64,000 nt of DNA from Desulfovibrio desulfuricans. GTDB lineage: Bacteria > Desulfobacterota > Desulfovibrionia > Desulfovibrionales > Desulfovibrionaceae. The number at the start of each line of letters is the position of its first letter. Position 1 is the first letter of the stretch. The notes under the pieces were generated by a model that saw only the letters and a program-made list of their open reading frames with translations, did no database searches and was not told the DNA's origin. The translations under genes were made by a program, and so were the position numbers. The stretch covers positions 186,001-250,000 of the forward strand of contig NZ_JANFYZ010000005.1 of assembly GCF_024460775.1 (NCBI RefSeq), written 5' to 3'. This document shows, in pieces, positions 32,680 through 40,024 of the stretch.

Positions 32680-33032
32680 TGCGATACCGCAAGCTGGACG
32701 CCAAGGGTGATTTTCAGATGGGGCATGGCGATGCCGATTATCACGTGGACACGCCAGAGTGTGTGGCCCAGGCGGTCAAGACGCGACTGGCTCTTCTGAC
32801 CGGTGAATGGTTCCTGGATCTGACCGAGGGCACACCTTACGTCACCCATGTGTGGGGCAAGCACACCAAGGACACCTACGATCCGCTGCTGCGCAGGCGT
32901 ATCCTGCAGACTGAAGGCGTGACTGAACTGGTGAGCTACGAAAGCACATTTGACCCCAAACTACGCAAGCTGACGGTATCTGTTGAGCTTAATACCGTTT
33001 ACGGTGAGACCTCCGTAAACATCACATTATAA
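32679..33032 (+). CDS. Baseplate wedge protein, gpW/gp25-like
   Basis: The 117-aa protein shows VAQAVKTRLALLTGEWFLDLTEGTPY and LLRRRILQTEGVTELVSYESTFDPKLRKLTVSVELNTVYGE, matching the phage DUF2634/gp25-like wedge layout. It is placed between spike and gpJ, as in P2. TAATG overlap with the spike gene. Confidence 0.8.
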   Translation: MRYRKLDAKGDFQMGHGDADYHVDTPECVAQAVKTRLALLTGEWFLDLTEGTPYVTHVWGKHTKDTYDPLLRRRILQTEGVTELVSYESTFDPKLRKLTVSVELNTVYGETSVNITL

Positions 33033-33041
33033 GGATAAGCT

Positions 33042-34229
33042 ATGGCTGACGGCGCATATATCGACCGCGACGGCATGCACCTGCCCGACTACGCCACCAC
33101 GCTGACCACGCTGCAAGCCAAGGTCAAAGCCATTTTTGGCGACGATCTGTATCTGGAGCCGGACAGTCAGGAGGGCCAGCTGGTAGCGATTTTTGCCCTG
33201 GCCCAGCAGGACACGTACAGCCTGGCCGCCAGCGTTTACAATGCGTTTAGTCCTCATACTGCTCAGGGCGCTGGCCTCTCGCGTATGGTTGTCATTAACG
33301 GCATACGTAGGCAGCCAGCCAGCTATAGCACTGTAGTTGTGGTTTGCGTGGGTACTGCGGGCACCATCATCAATGGGGGCATTGTGGAGGATACCGCCGG
33401 ACAAAAATGGGATCTGCCCGCAACCGTCACCATCCCCACGTCTGGCGAGATAAGCGTTACAGCCACTGCCCAGGATGTCGGCGATGTGCGCGCCGCAGCT
33501 GGCGAGGTCAACAAGATTGCCACGCCATGCCGTGGCTGGCAGAGCGTCAACAACCCACAGGCCGCCACGCCTGGTGCGGCAGTTGAGACAGATGCTGCTC
33601 TGCGGGCCCGTCAGGCTGTATCCACGGCACTACCTAGCCGCACGGTATTTGAGGGTACTTTGGGGGCAGTAGCAAACCTAAAGGGAGTCAGCCGCTGGCG
33701 AGGCTACGAAAACGATACGTCTACCGTTGATGCTAACGGATTACCCCCGCACAGCATCTGCATGGTTGTGGAGGGCGGCGACAACTCTGCTATAGCCGAG
33801 GCCATAGCGCTTAAAAAAACGCCGGGCTGTTACACTATGGGCGATGTTGAAGTTATGACGCGCGATGCCAAAGGCTTGCCCAATGTCATTCGGTTTTACC
33901 GTCCTAAGGCGGTGCGCGTGCGCCTGCGAGTTACTCTCTCCCCATTGTCCGGGTATTTATCCACTACCGGCACGGCCATAAAAGCCAACCTTACGGCCTA
34001 CATCAACGCGCTGACCATTGGCGATGATGTGCTTGCCAGCCGCCTGCTCACGCCTATCAATGCAGCGGACGCTTCCGGGGCGAGGACTTTTGACGTGGTA
34101 AGCATTGAGTACTGCACGGGAGATGCCAGCGGTGATGCAGCCACATGGCTAACAGGCAATATTTCCATCGCCTTCAATGCCGCCGCCACCTGCGTGGTCG
34201 ATGACATCAGCCTGCCTGGGGTTGAGTGA
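33042..34229 (+). CDS. Baseplate J-like wedge protein
   Basis: The 395-aa protein has the J-family pattern: GDDLYLEPDSQEGQLVAIFALAQQDTYSLAASVYNAFSP near the N-terminus, AGEVNKIATPCRGWQSVNNPQAATPGAAVETDAALRARQA in the middle, and a C-terminal domain with SRLLTPINAADA. It bridges the hub and the fibre attachment. Confidence 0.9.
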   Translation: MADGAYIDRDGMHLPDYATTLTTLQAKVKAIFGDDLYLEPDSQEGQLVAIFALAQQDTYSLAASVYNAFSPHTAQGAGLSRMVVINGIRRQPASYSTVVVVCVGTAGTIINGGIVEDTAGQKWDLPATVTIPTSGEISVTATAQDVGDVRAAAGEVNKIATPCRGWQSVNNPQAATPGAAVETDAALRARQAVSTALPSRTVFEGTLGAVANLKGVSRWRGYENDTSTVDANGLPPHSICMVVEGGDNSAIAEAIALKKTPGCYTMGDVEVMTRDAKGLPNVIRFYRPKAVRVRLRVTLSPLSGYLSTTGTAIKANLTAYINALTIGDDVLASRLLTPINAADASGARTFDVVSIEYCTGDASGDAATWLTGNISIAFNAAATCVVDDISLPGVE

Positions 34230-34897
34230 TGGCGAATAACGATTACCCCGGCCTTGTAACCAGCCAGCACCAGCAATCGCGCTTTACAGCTCTGGTGGCG
34301 GTGCTGACGCAACCGCTGGTTGACGCCCAGACGCTGCTGGCATCATTGCCCGCCGCCTTTGACGTAGACACCGCCGTGGGCGTGCAGCTTGATGCCGTGG
34401 GCTTGTGGGCTGGCATTACCCGCGTGCTGCGCGTGCCCCTATCGGGCGTTTATTTTGCTTGGGGAGTTGAAGGTGTCGGCTGGGCGCAAGGCATATGGAA
34501 AGGCCCGTATGACCCTGAAAGCGGCCTCACAAGCCTGCCGGATGACGTATTTCGACGACTGATCAAAGCACGCATTGCCGCTAACGCATGGAACGGCTCA
34601 ATTCCTGGAGCTTACGACGTATGGGAATCCGCGTTTGCGGATACCGGCAGCATCATAATGATACAGGATAACCAGGACATGAGCATGGTTGTGGGCATAG
34701 CGGGCATGCGACCAGATGCCGTTACCCAGGCTTTGCTCATGGGCAATTACATACCTCTCAAGCCCGAGGGTGTGCGCGTGAGCTGGTATGCCGTTACGCA
34801 GGATGGCGGCCCGCTGATGGCCTGGGGCTGTCAGTCCGAGGGACTGGCTGGCTGGGGCATGGGCATGTGGCCCATCGTGCTGCGGCCAACAGCGTAA
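34229..34897 (+). CDS. Tail protein, DUF2612 family (gpI position)
   Basis: The 222-aa protein has LVDAQTLLASLPAAFDVDTAVGVQLDAVGLWAGITR and DDVFRRLIKARIAANAWNGSIPGAYDVWE, characteristic of DUF2612 wedge proteins. Its TGATG overlap with gpJ marks co-translation. It precedes the late-promoter dyad and the fibre gene. Confidence 0.85.
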   Translation: MANNDYPGLVTSQHQQSRFTALVAVLTQPLVDAQTLLASLPAAFDVDTAVGVQLDAVGLWAGITRVLRVPLSGVYFAWGVEGVGWAQGIWKGPYDPESGLTSLPDDVFRRLIKARIAANAWNGSIPGAYDVWESAFADTGSIIMIQDNQDMSMVVGIAGMRPDAVTQALLMGNYIPLKPEGVRVSWYAVTQDGGPLMAWGCQSEGLAGWGMGMWPIVLRPTA

Positions 34898-34899
34898 TA

Positions 34900-34918
34900 C
34901 CCTGAACAATATCAGGGT
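34900..34918 (+). promoter_or_regulatory. Late-promoter dyad 4 (tail-fibre module)
   Basis: CCCTGAACAATATCAGGGT starts three bases after the upstream stop codon. TTATAC at 34941-34946 and the overlapping TATACC provide a -10. An in-frame ATG lies 35 nt beyond the dyad, and the preferred start with a ribosome site lies 47 nt beyond. It would drive fibre, chaperone and downstream genes. Confidence 0.6.
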
Positions 34919-34965
34919 GACCAAAGACATCTATCCCCGGTTATACCGGGGACATGGAGGGCATT

Positions 34966-35991
34966 ATGGCCACTACCAAAGATACTGGTGTAACCGTTGA
35001 ATCTGGCTCTGTTATCAACGATATCTTACCCTTTTGCTCTCAGGGAGTCGATGGGCGTGACCTGCTGACTCAAGAGGCCTACGCCACTGACGTGCAGCGC
35101 TCTATTGGCCATCAACCGGGCATCGCACGGCAGGAGCTGGCCAACAAACAGGCGCGGCAGGTTTCACACATGTCCGCTGGTTTGGCGCAATTTTTGGCCC
35201 GTCGCTATGCGCCTGGCGTTAAAGACGATGGCGACCTGGATAAAGTTGAGGCGGCGCTTGTGTCTGTTATTATGGGATTGCTGGAATCCCGACTTCCCGG
35301 CATTGCCACAGAGGAAGTCAACGGCATATGCCGCCCTGACGGTGTGACTATCAAAATTGATGCCAGCGGCAAGATCTCTGTTGTGCAGGCAGACAAGTAT
35401 GATCTGGGCGAATTTTACTATTTCCGGCATCCCACGCTCAAGCCCGGCTTCGCTCCACTTCAGGGCGGACTGATTAGCGGGGACTATCAAGGGAAACACA
35501 TTACAGAGTACCCCATCTGGCAATACCTCCAGACGGCAGAAGGACGATTGCTGCTCAAGACAGAGTCCGAATGGCAGGCAATGACCAGGGTCATCTGGCA
35601 CACAAACGCGGACGGCTCAACGGTAGGCTGGAACGGTATCGGCGGCGCACCGTTTTATGTGCAGGATATGGGCGCTGGCACCCTGCGTATGGCTGACGTG
35701 CGCGGAATGTACGCGGAGGCTGCCGGATTCGACTCTCTCGGCGTGGGAGGCGTGCATGGGGACATGATCCGCAACATTGTAGGCACTGGCATATCCTATC
35801 GCTCGACAACTGCCGCTTGGGGGGCAATCGAGGCCATTGCAGGGACAGACTGGAATACTGGCCGTGCGGAAAACAACATCTATCTGTATAACTCAAGGCT
35901 CAACATCGCGCGCGTTGTGCCTACTGGTAGTTCTAACAAGCCGCGTGCATGGGGTGCGTTGGCATGTTGTTATCTTGGCCAGCCAGCATAG
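34966..35991 (+). CDS. Tail fibre, currently with C-terminal cassette A
   Basis: The 341-aa protein has a constant part (residues 1 to about 258) with a DUF3751-like N-terminus (MATTKDTGVTVESGSVINDILPFCSQGVDG) and a collar-like part (DLGEFYYFRHPTLKPGFAPLQGG). After LGVGGVHGD the variable end follows (MIRNIVGTGISYRSTTAAWG...ARVVPTGSSNKPRAWGALACCYLGQPA). The junction is recombination site A. ATG 34966 has GGAGGG 4 nt upstream. It should bind the host surface; three other C-termini are stored nearby. Confidence 0.85.
   Translation: MATTKDTGVTVESGSVINDILPFCSQGVDGRDLLTQEAYATDVQRSIGHQPGIARQELANKQARQVSHMSAGLAQFLARRYAPGVKDDGDLDKVEAALVSVIMGLLESRLPGIATEEVNGICRPDGVTIKIDASGKISVVQADKYDLGEFYYFRHPTLKPGFAPLQGGLISGDYQGKHITEYPIWQYLQTAEGRLLLKTESEWQAMTRVIWHTNADGSTVGWNGIGGAPFYVQDMGAGTLRMADVRGMYAEAAGFDSLGVGGVHGDMIRNIVGTGISYRSTTAAWGAIEAIAGTDWNTGRAENNIYLYNSRLNIARVVPTGSSNKPRAWGALACCYLGQPA
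35739..35762 (+). repeat. Inversion site A, plus orientation
   Basis: CGGCGTGGGAGGYGTGCATG plus GGGA, with C at the Y position. It encodes GVGGVHG in the expressed fibre gene. The identity continues to 35771 (CATGATCCG). Confidence 0.75.
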
Positions 35992-36262
35992 CTATGCCAC
36001 CGGGGTGCCAAGGTAGCAGCAGGCAAGAGCACCCCACGCACGGGGTTTGTTGGTTGCGCCTGTGGGTACTACGCGAGAGGCCTGCAAAGATATCCGCGGC
36101 AGAGCATGCGAGGCATTAACAAGTTGAGCTGTTGATGTATGCGTACCAGCAGCATCGCTGATAAAAGCGCCATTCGACCCCAACGTAGTGGACAGCAGAT
36201 CCAGGATCCATGCCGCACCCGTAATATCCCGGATCATGTCCCCATGCACACCTCCCACGCCG
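35992..36262 (-). other. Silent fibre C-terminal cassette B
   Basis: Read leftwards from site B, an open frame in the same phase encodes MIRDITGAAWILDLLSTTLG, then a different middle, and ends SRVVPTGATNKPRAWGALACCYLGTPVA. Its stop codon (35992-35994) abuts the stop of the expressed cassette A (35989-35991), so A and B are tail to tail. Inversion between sites A and B would fuse this end to the constant fibre. It has no start of its own. Confidence 0.8.
36239..36262 (-). repeat. Inversion site B, minus orientation
   Basis: The 24-bp core with T at the variable position, preceded by CC. Identity to sites A and D extends through 36230 (CATGATCCG). It lies 31 bp upstream of the chaperone gene, outside any promoter. 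Confidence 0.75.
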
Positions 36263-36292
36263 GGAGCTGGAAATAAATTCAAGGAGTAACCA

Positions 36293-36886
36293 ATGGCAAT
36301 CGCCTACCAATATACTGTTGACGGCTACTTCGCCGGAGAAGCTGAAGATTATGGCCTGCTGCCCAACAACGCCACATACACAGCACCGCCGAAACAGCCC
36401 TGGGATCACGTCTGGCCGCAATGGACAGGCAATAAGTGGGTACTTGTGGAAGACCACCGCGAGCGCAAGGCCCCGCTGTTTGACATAGCACTGGCCCAGG
36501 ATGCCACAGATTACTGGCTGCCGGAGGACACCAACGCCAATCCTGCGCGCCACATGACCAAGCCCGGTCCCCTGCCGGATGGTGCTCTGACCGAGCGCCC
36601 ATCCAAAACTGAAGACGAGTTGCTGGCCGAGGCCAGGGCAGTCAAAACGGCGGAGATAACCGCAGGCTATGACGCCGCTGTAGCCGCATCGCTTACCATG
36701 CCCACGGCCAACCCAACGGCCCAGGACGTAACTGTCGGTGCAGCCGCTTTTGCTGCGGAGGATGCGGAGGGGCTCGCATTTGTCATGCAGACCCATGCGA
36801 AACGCCGCGACGAGTTACTGGCAGCCGTGGAAGCCGCCGAAACGGCTGAAGCCGTGCAGGCTATTACCGTCAGCTACGCCGTGTAA
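36293..36886 (+). CDS. Tail fibre assembly chaperone
   Basis: The 197-aa protein has YQYTVDGYFAGEAEDYGLLPNNATYTAPP and QPWDHVWPQWTGNKWVLVEDHRERK, the N-terminal layout of fibre-assembly proteins, and a helical C-terminal part (LAEARAVKTAEITAGYDAAVAASLTMPT) of DUF4376 type. It has AAGGAG upstream. It helps fold the variable fibre tip. It lies just outside the A-B invertible segment, so flipping that segment leaves it expressed. Confidence 0.82.
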   Translation: MAIAYQYTVDGYFAGEAEDYGLLPNNATYTAPPKQPWDHVWPQWTGNKWVLVEDHRERKAPLFDIALAQDATDYWLPEDTNANPARHMTKPGPLPDGALTERPSKTEDELLAEARAVKTAEITAGYDAAVAASLTMPTANPTAQDVTVGAAAFAAEDAEGLAFVMQTHAKRRDELLAAVEAAETAEAVQAITVSYAV

Positions 36887-36893
36887 CAACGCT

Positions 36894-37694
36894 ATGGGGG
36901 TGATCAACCAGATCTTCGGAGGTGTATGCACCGGCCCTGCGTCTCCAAAGGACGACGGGCTGACTGTGTATGGCTCCAGCCGACAACCCACTGAGGTGCG
37001 CCAACGGGTTTTTGATTTCAGGGGTTGCCGTCCGGCTGATCAGGATGAGGTCTTGAGCGGTGTTGACGGTGCCGAGGTTTATCTGTCGGGGGTTGTGATC
37101 TTAGGCGGGATCAAAGCAATATTAGCTGGTAACGGCGACCACCCCGGCAGTGATGCGCACTATGCACGCTGGTTGCTGGAGGATTGCGTTATCATTGGCG
37201 CAGGTCGCCGCTGCCCTGAAGCCCAGGACGGTACAACGGTCATTATGCGTCGCTGCTGGGTACATGATTTTGGTCAAACTTATAACGTGCGGGCTTTTGG
37301 TGGTTGGGCACACCGTGGCGCACGGATTATAGCGGAAGACAGCCTTTTTACGCAGGGAGAGATATGGCCTTGGGGCTATGATGTATTCAAGGCCATCCGC
37401 GACGTGGCCAACCACATCGGCCAGGCTGTTAACGATCGCGGCCTCAGTGCGATGCTGTTCCCACGCACCTACATGCCCGGCCCGTGCCGTGGACTGACGG
37501 CGGATACAGGCGGGCTGGTGCTGGCAACGCGCTGTTACCGCAATCGGCCTTGGATCAAGATTGACGGATGCAACAACTATATAGATCGGGCCGCCGCCAG
37601 GGAGATAGTTAAGCAAATTGAGGCCATTTGCCCAGACATGACGGAACGGCTCTGTCTGCCGCTGACGGGCTTTTTTGACATTGTCACCGTCTAA
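36894..37694 (+). CDS. Putative beta-helix tail protein, pectate-lyase-like
   Basis: The 266-aa protein carries successive beta-helix-like turns (GAEVYLSGVVILGG; WLLEDCVIIGAG; TTVIMRRCWVHDFGQ; GARIIAEDSLFTQGE), resembling pectate-lyase repeats, then a mixed C-terminal domain (IKIDGCNNYIDRAAAREIVKQIE). Eleven-odd cysteines are unusual for a virion protein. It may be a surface-glycan-binding or cleaving component. I place the start at ATG 36894, with a poor ribosome site. Family not confirmed. Confidence 0.5.
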   Translation: MGVINQIFGGVCTGPASPKDDGLTVYGSSRQPTEVRQRVFDFRGCRPADQDEVLSGVDGAEVYLSGVVILGGIKAILAGNGDHPGSDAHYARWLLEDCVIIGAGRRCPEAQDGTTVIMRRCWVHDFGQTYNVRAFGGWAHRGARIIAEDSLFTQGEIWPWGYDVFKAIRDVANHIGQAVNDRGLSAMLFPRTYMPGPCRGLTADTGGLVLATRCYRNRPWIKIDGCNNYIDRAAAREIVKQIEAICPDMTERLCLPLTGFFDIVTV

Positions 37695-38194
37695 CCGGCT
37701 TCTTTGACAATTGCATAGGGGAATAAGATTTTCGCTATGGCGGGGGCGTGGCAGCACCCCCGCCGGTGTGATGCGACGCCAAAATGTCGCATCATGGCCC
37801 ATACGGTGCAACGGCACAGTATGAAATGCCCGCCTTCTATCCCCGCAGGGACACTCAAAGCGTAGATAAATATTTCGCAAAGTGCAACTCTGTTACAGGG
37901 ATAAATTATAAATTTGACACAATCTCCTTCTCTTGTAATGGCGTAAAAATTTCGACAGGACAGCTTGCAGCCATCTGTACCCACATCGTCAACAGCAAAT
38001 AATCAAATATACAAAATATGTTGGCCTAAAACATGTCTCCTTATAATTTCATTGCATCCCGTTAATGGACAGAAGTGTTAGTTACAAGCTCCTATGAGTG
38101 TAAATAGTTGTGTCATGCATTCGATGGCGTCAGGGGCTTTGGGTACTGATAATTGTAACCTAGCACCCGCATTGTTGTCCTTGTGGACATTTCC
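37695..38194. other. Non-coding stretch between the two cassette pairs
   Basis: A GC-rich hairpin (GGCGGGGG at about 37739 with CCCCCGCC by about 37764) is a likely terminator of the preceding gene. A 72-codon plus-strand frame (37784-38002) and an open frame running into cassette C lack ribosome sites and known similarity, so I call no gene here. The AT-rich part around 37900-38090 could hold old cassette debris. Confidence 0.5.
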
Positions 38195-38218
38195 CGGCGT
38201 GGGAGGTGTGCATGGGGA
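38195..38218 (+). repeat. Inversion site C, plus orientation
   Basis: The 24-bp core with T at the variable position, preceded by CC as in B and D. Identity ends just after the core (GGGGATC), so this site best defines the minimal repeat. Confidence 0.75.
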
Positions 38219-38450
38219 TCAAGCACGGCGAGTTGTGGGGCGTGCCAAAGCAATTTGGGGATCAAATCTAGAGCCAATCTCCGGGGCATTCCGGCGAGAG
38301 ACCTCTACAGCCGTTTCGGGGTACGGCTCCGGAGTTGGATATTCCGACTTGATCCTTGATACGGCGCTCGTCGTGCCAACGGGTGCCGCCAATGCCCCTC
38401 GGCGTTGGGGAGCATTGGCATGCGCGTATTTGGGTCAGCCCGCATTATAA
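38195..38450 (+). other. Silent fibre C-terminal cassette C
   Basis: From GVGGVHGD the frame encodes QARRVVGRAKAIWGSNLEPI, a divergent middle, then ALVVPTGAANAPRRWGALACAYLGQPAL and TAA at 38448-38450. It is in the same phase relative to the site as the expressed fibre. It lacks a credible promoter and start. To be expressed it must reach site A by two successive inversions, because sites A and C are in the same orientation. Confidence 0.78.
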
Positions 38451-38700
38451 AGCCGGAGTGCCAAGGTAGGCGCAAGCCAGAGCACCCCACGCACGGGGTT
38501 TGTTGGCACTACCAGTAGGTACAACGCGCGCGATGTTGAGCCTTGAATTATACATATAGATGTCGTTTTCCGCGCGGCCAGTATTCCAGTTTGTCCCTGC
38601 CAGCATCTCGATTGCCCCCCAAGCGGCAGTTGTCGAGCGATAGGATACGCCAGTGCCTACAATGTTGCGGATCATGTCCCCATGCACACCTCCCACGCCG
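38445..38700 (-). other. Silent fibre C-terminal cassette D
   Basis: Read leftwards from site D it encodes MIRNIVGTGVSYRSTTAAWG and ends NIARVVPTGSANKPRAWGALACAYLGTPAL. It is a near-duplicate of cassette A with changes such as EAIAG to EMLAG and ENNIYL to ENDIYM. Its stop overlaps that of cassette C by six bases, so C and D are tail to tail. Inversion between sites A and D would express it and turn round the intervening genes. Confidence 0.8.
38677..38700 (-). repeat. Inversion site D, minus orientation
   Basis: The 24-bp core with T at the variable position. Identity with site A continues through 38668 and on into the cassette. It lies 49 bp before the recombinase start. Confidence 0.75.
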
Positions 38701-38725
38701 GGAGATTGGCATATCTGCCGATAAG

Positions 38726-38744
38726 CCTCCTAAAATATAGGAGG
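38726..38744 (+). promoter_or_regulatory. Hairpin hiding the recombinase ribosome site
   Basis: CCTCCTA (38726-38732) pairs perfectly with TAGGAGG (38738-38744), which is the Shine-Dalgarno of the recombinase gene 4 nt before its ATG. The stem should keep translation low. Confidence 0.65.
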
Positions 38745-38748
38745 AAAG

Positions 38749-39666
38749 ATGGCACAAGTCGTTTTATTTCGGACAGTGGCCCGAGACTGGTGGGAGCGGT
38801 ACATGCTCCAAGGATCAGTTGATTATGCAGAAGAGTCGTGGCGTCGGTTGGAACGTGAGGTCATGCCCAGGCTTGGTGACAAGCCTTTGGGCAAAATTAC
38901 TGCGCCTAATATTTTGACGATATTACGGCGTATTGAGCAACGCGGTACTTTAGTTGTGGCGCGCAAGGTCAAAAGCCATATCTCTCAAATTATGCGTTAT
39001 GGCATCGCATGCGGGTTGGTCAGCCGTGACCCGGCCCGTGACCTTGGCTGGGCTTTGACACCTCATAAAGGCAAGCCCCGTGCCGCAATTACTGAGCCAC
39101 GCCAGATCGGCCAACTCATGGCCTCGATTGAGCGTTATCGCAACTGCCAGCGCCGATGTTCCCTTAAGCTGGCTGCGTTGCTATTCGTCCGACCTGGTGA
39201 ATTATGCTCGGCTGCATGGGATGAAATTGAGTGGGATACAGCTACATGGCGTATCCCCGCGAGCAAAATGAAGATGAAACGCCCGCACAATGTTCCCCTT
39301 TCGCGCCAGGCGCTGGACATTCTGCGAGAATTAAATCTAGTGACAGGCAAAACTTCGTGGCTGTTTCCGTCACGTTGGGACAAAACACAGCATGAAACAG
39401 GCCATGTCTTGAACTTGGCTCTGCGCCGCATGGGATATGGCTCGGACATCATGACAGCTCATGGTTTTCGGGCAATGGCAGCGACAACGCTATCGGAGCA
39501 AGGGTGGGCAAGTGAAGTAATAGAAAGGCAATTGGCTCACGTCGATAAAAACCAAGTACGCGCGGCATACCAACGTTCAGATCTACTGACGGAGCGGCGC
39601 AAGATGCTGCAAGCATGGGCAGACTATCTCGATCTGCGCTGTGCTCAAGCAATTTTAGGGAGGTAA
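38749..39666 (+). CDS. Tyrosine recombinase, proposed fibre-cassette invertase
   Basis: The 305-aa protein has an N-terminal core-binding domain (WRRLEREVMPRLGDKPLGKITAPNIL) and a catalytic domain with Arg in FVRPGELCSAAWDEIEW, Lys in KMKMKRPHNVPLS, HGFR, QLAHVDKN and the nucleophile Tyr in RAAYQRSD, so it looks active. It resembles P4-type integrases but lacks their N-terminal arm-binding domain. A Mu-like phage does not need an integrase, and no serine invertase is present, so inverting the adjacent cassettes is the best-fitting role. Confidence 0.85.
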   Translation: MAQVVLFRTVARDWWERYMLQGSVDYAEESWRRLEREVMPRLGDKPLGKITAPNILTILRRIEQRGTLVVARKVKSHISQIMRYGIACGLVSRDPARDLGWALTPHKGKPRAAITEPRQIGQLMASIERYRNCQRRCSLKLAALLFVRPGELCSAAWDEIEWDTATWRIPASKMKMKRPHNVPLSRQALDILRELNLVTGKTSWLFPSRWDKTQHETGHVLNLALRRMGYGSDIMTAHGFRAMAATTLSEQGWASEVIERQLAHVDKNQVRAAYQRSDLLTERRKMLQAWADYLDLRCAQAILGR

Positions 39667-39838
39667 TTATTGGCAGTGGCGGGGGCGCACTAACGCCCCC
39701 ACCGGCGCGGCGCCGGGTGTGCCGCACCACGGCCCCACATGAGGATTCCGGCCTCATGCAGAGTATCCGCCTGTCTGTGTCTCTGCGAGACGATACAGGG
39801 TAGGTGTTTACGCTTTGGGGCGCAACCCTCAACATATA
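39667..39838. other. Intergenic stretch with GC hairpin before com
   Basis: TGGCGGGGGCG pairs with CGCCCCCACC around 39675-39702, a likely terminator after the recombinase. No 19-bp late dyad is present in front of the com-like gene. No protein gene is seen. Confidence 0.5.
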
Positions 39839-40024
39839 ATGCAACAGATTCTTGATGACATTCGCTGCCCTCATTGCCGCAAACTGTTGGCGCGGGGGCA
39901 AGCGTTGGAGATGGAGTTTAAATGCCCGCGTTGCGGGACGTTTTTTGTACTGCGGGCCACGCGCCCCAGCTCCGAGCCACATGATGGCCAATGGAGCAAG
40001 ACCAATGATTCAAGAAAAATTTGA
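39839..40024 (+). CDS. com: Com-like zinc-finger translational regulator
   Basis: The 61-aa protein has the Com pattern: MQQILDDIRCPHCRKLLARG then LEMEFKCPRCGTFFVLRA. In Mu the protein opens an RNA hairpin so that the downstream mom modification gene is translated. Here a DNA methyltransferase starts inside its 3' end (ATG 40005), giving the same two-gene arrangement. Confidence 0.85.
   Translation: MQQILDDIRCPHCRKLLARGQALEMEFKCPRCGTFFVLRATRPSSEPHDGQWSKTNDSRKI

Noticed and set aside
37784-38002. 72-codon plus-strand gene
   Set aside because: No ribosome site, an equally long antisense frame, and no recognisable pattern; retained only as a note in the gap description.
38094-38194. Start of an independent gene in front of cassette C
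   Set aside because: The frame is open but has no ribosome site, and its sequence shows no similarity to the constant fibre part; it looks like chance extension of the cassette frame.
34954-38700. Diversity-generating retroelement as the source of fibre variation
   Set aside because: No reverse transcriptase gene and no template/variable repeat with adenine-specific changes are present; inverted cassettes and a tyrosine recombinase explain the pattern.
38749-39666. Recombinase as the integrase of this prophage
   Set aside because: Ends, 5-bp duplication and MuA/MuB genes show integration by transposition, no attachment-site repeats are seen, and the gene lacks the arm-binding domain of P4-type integrases.
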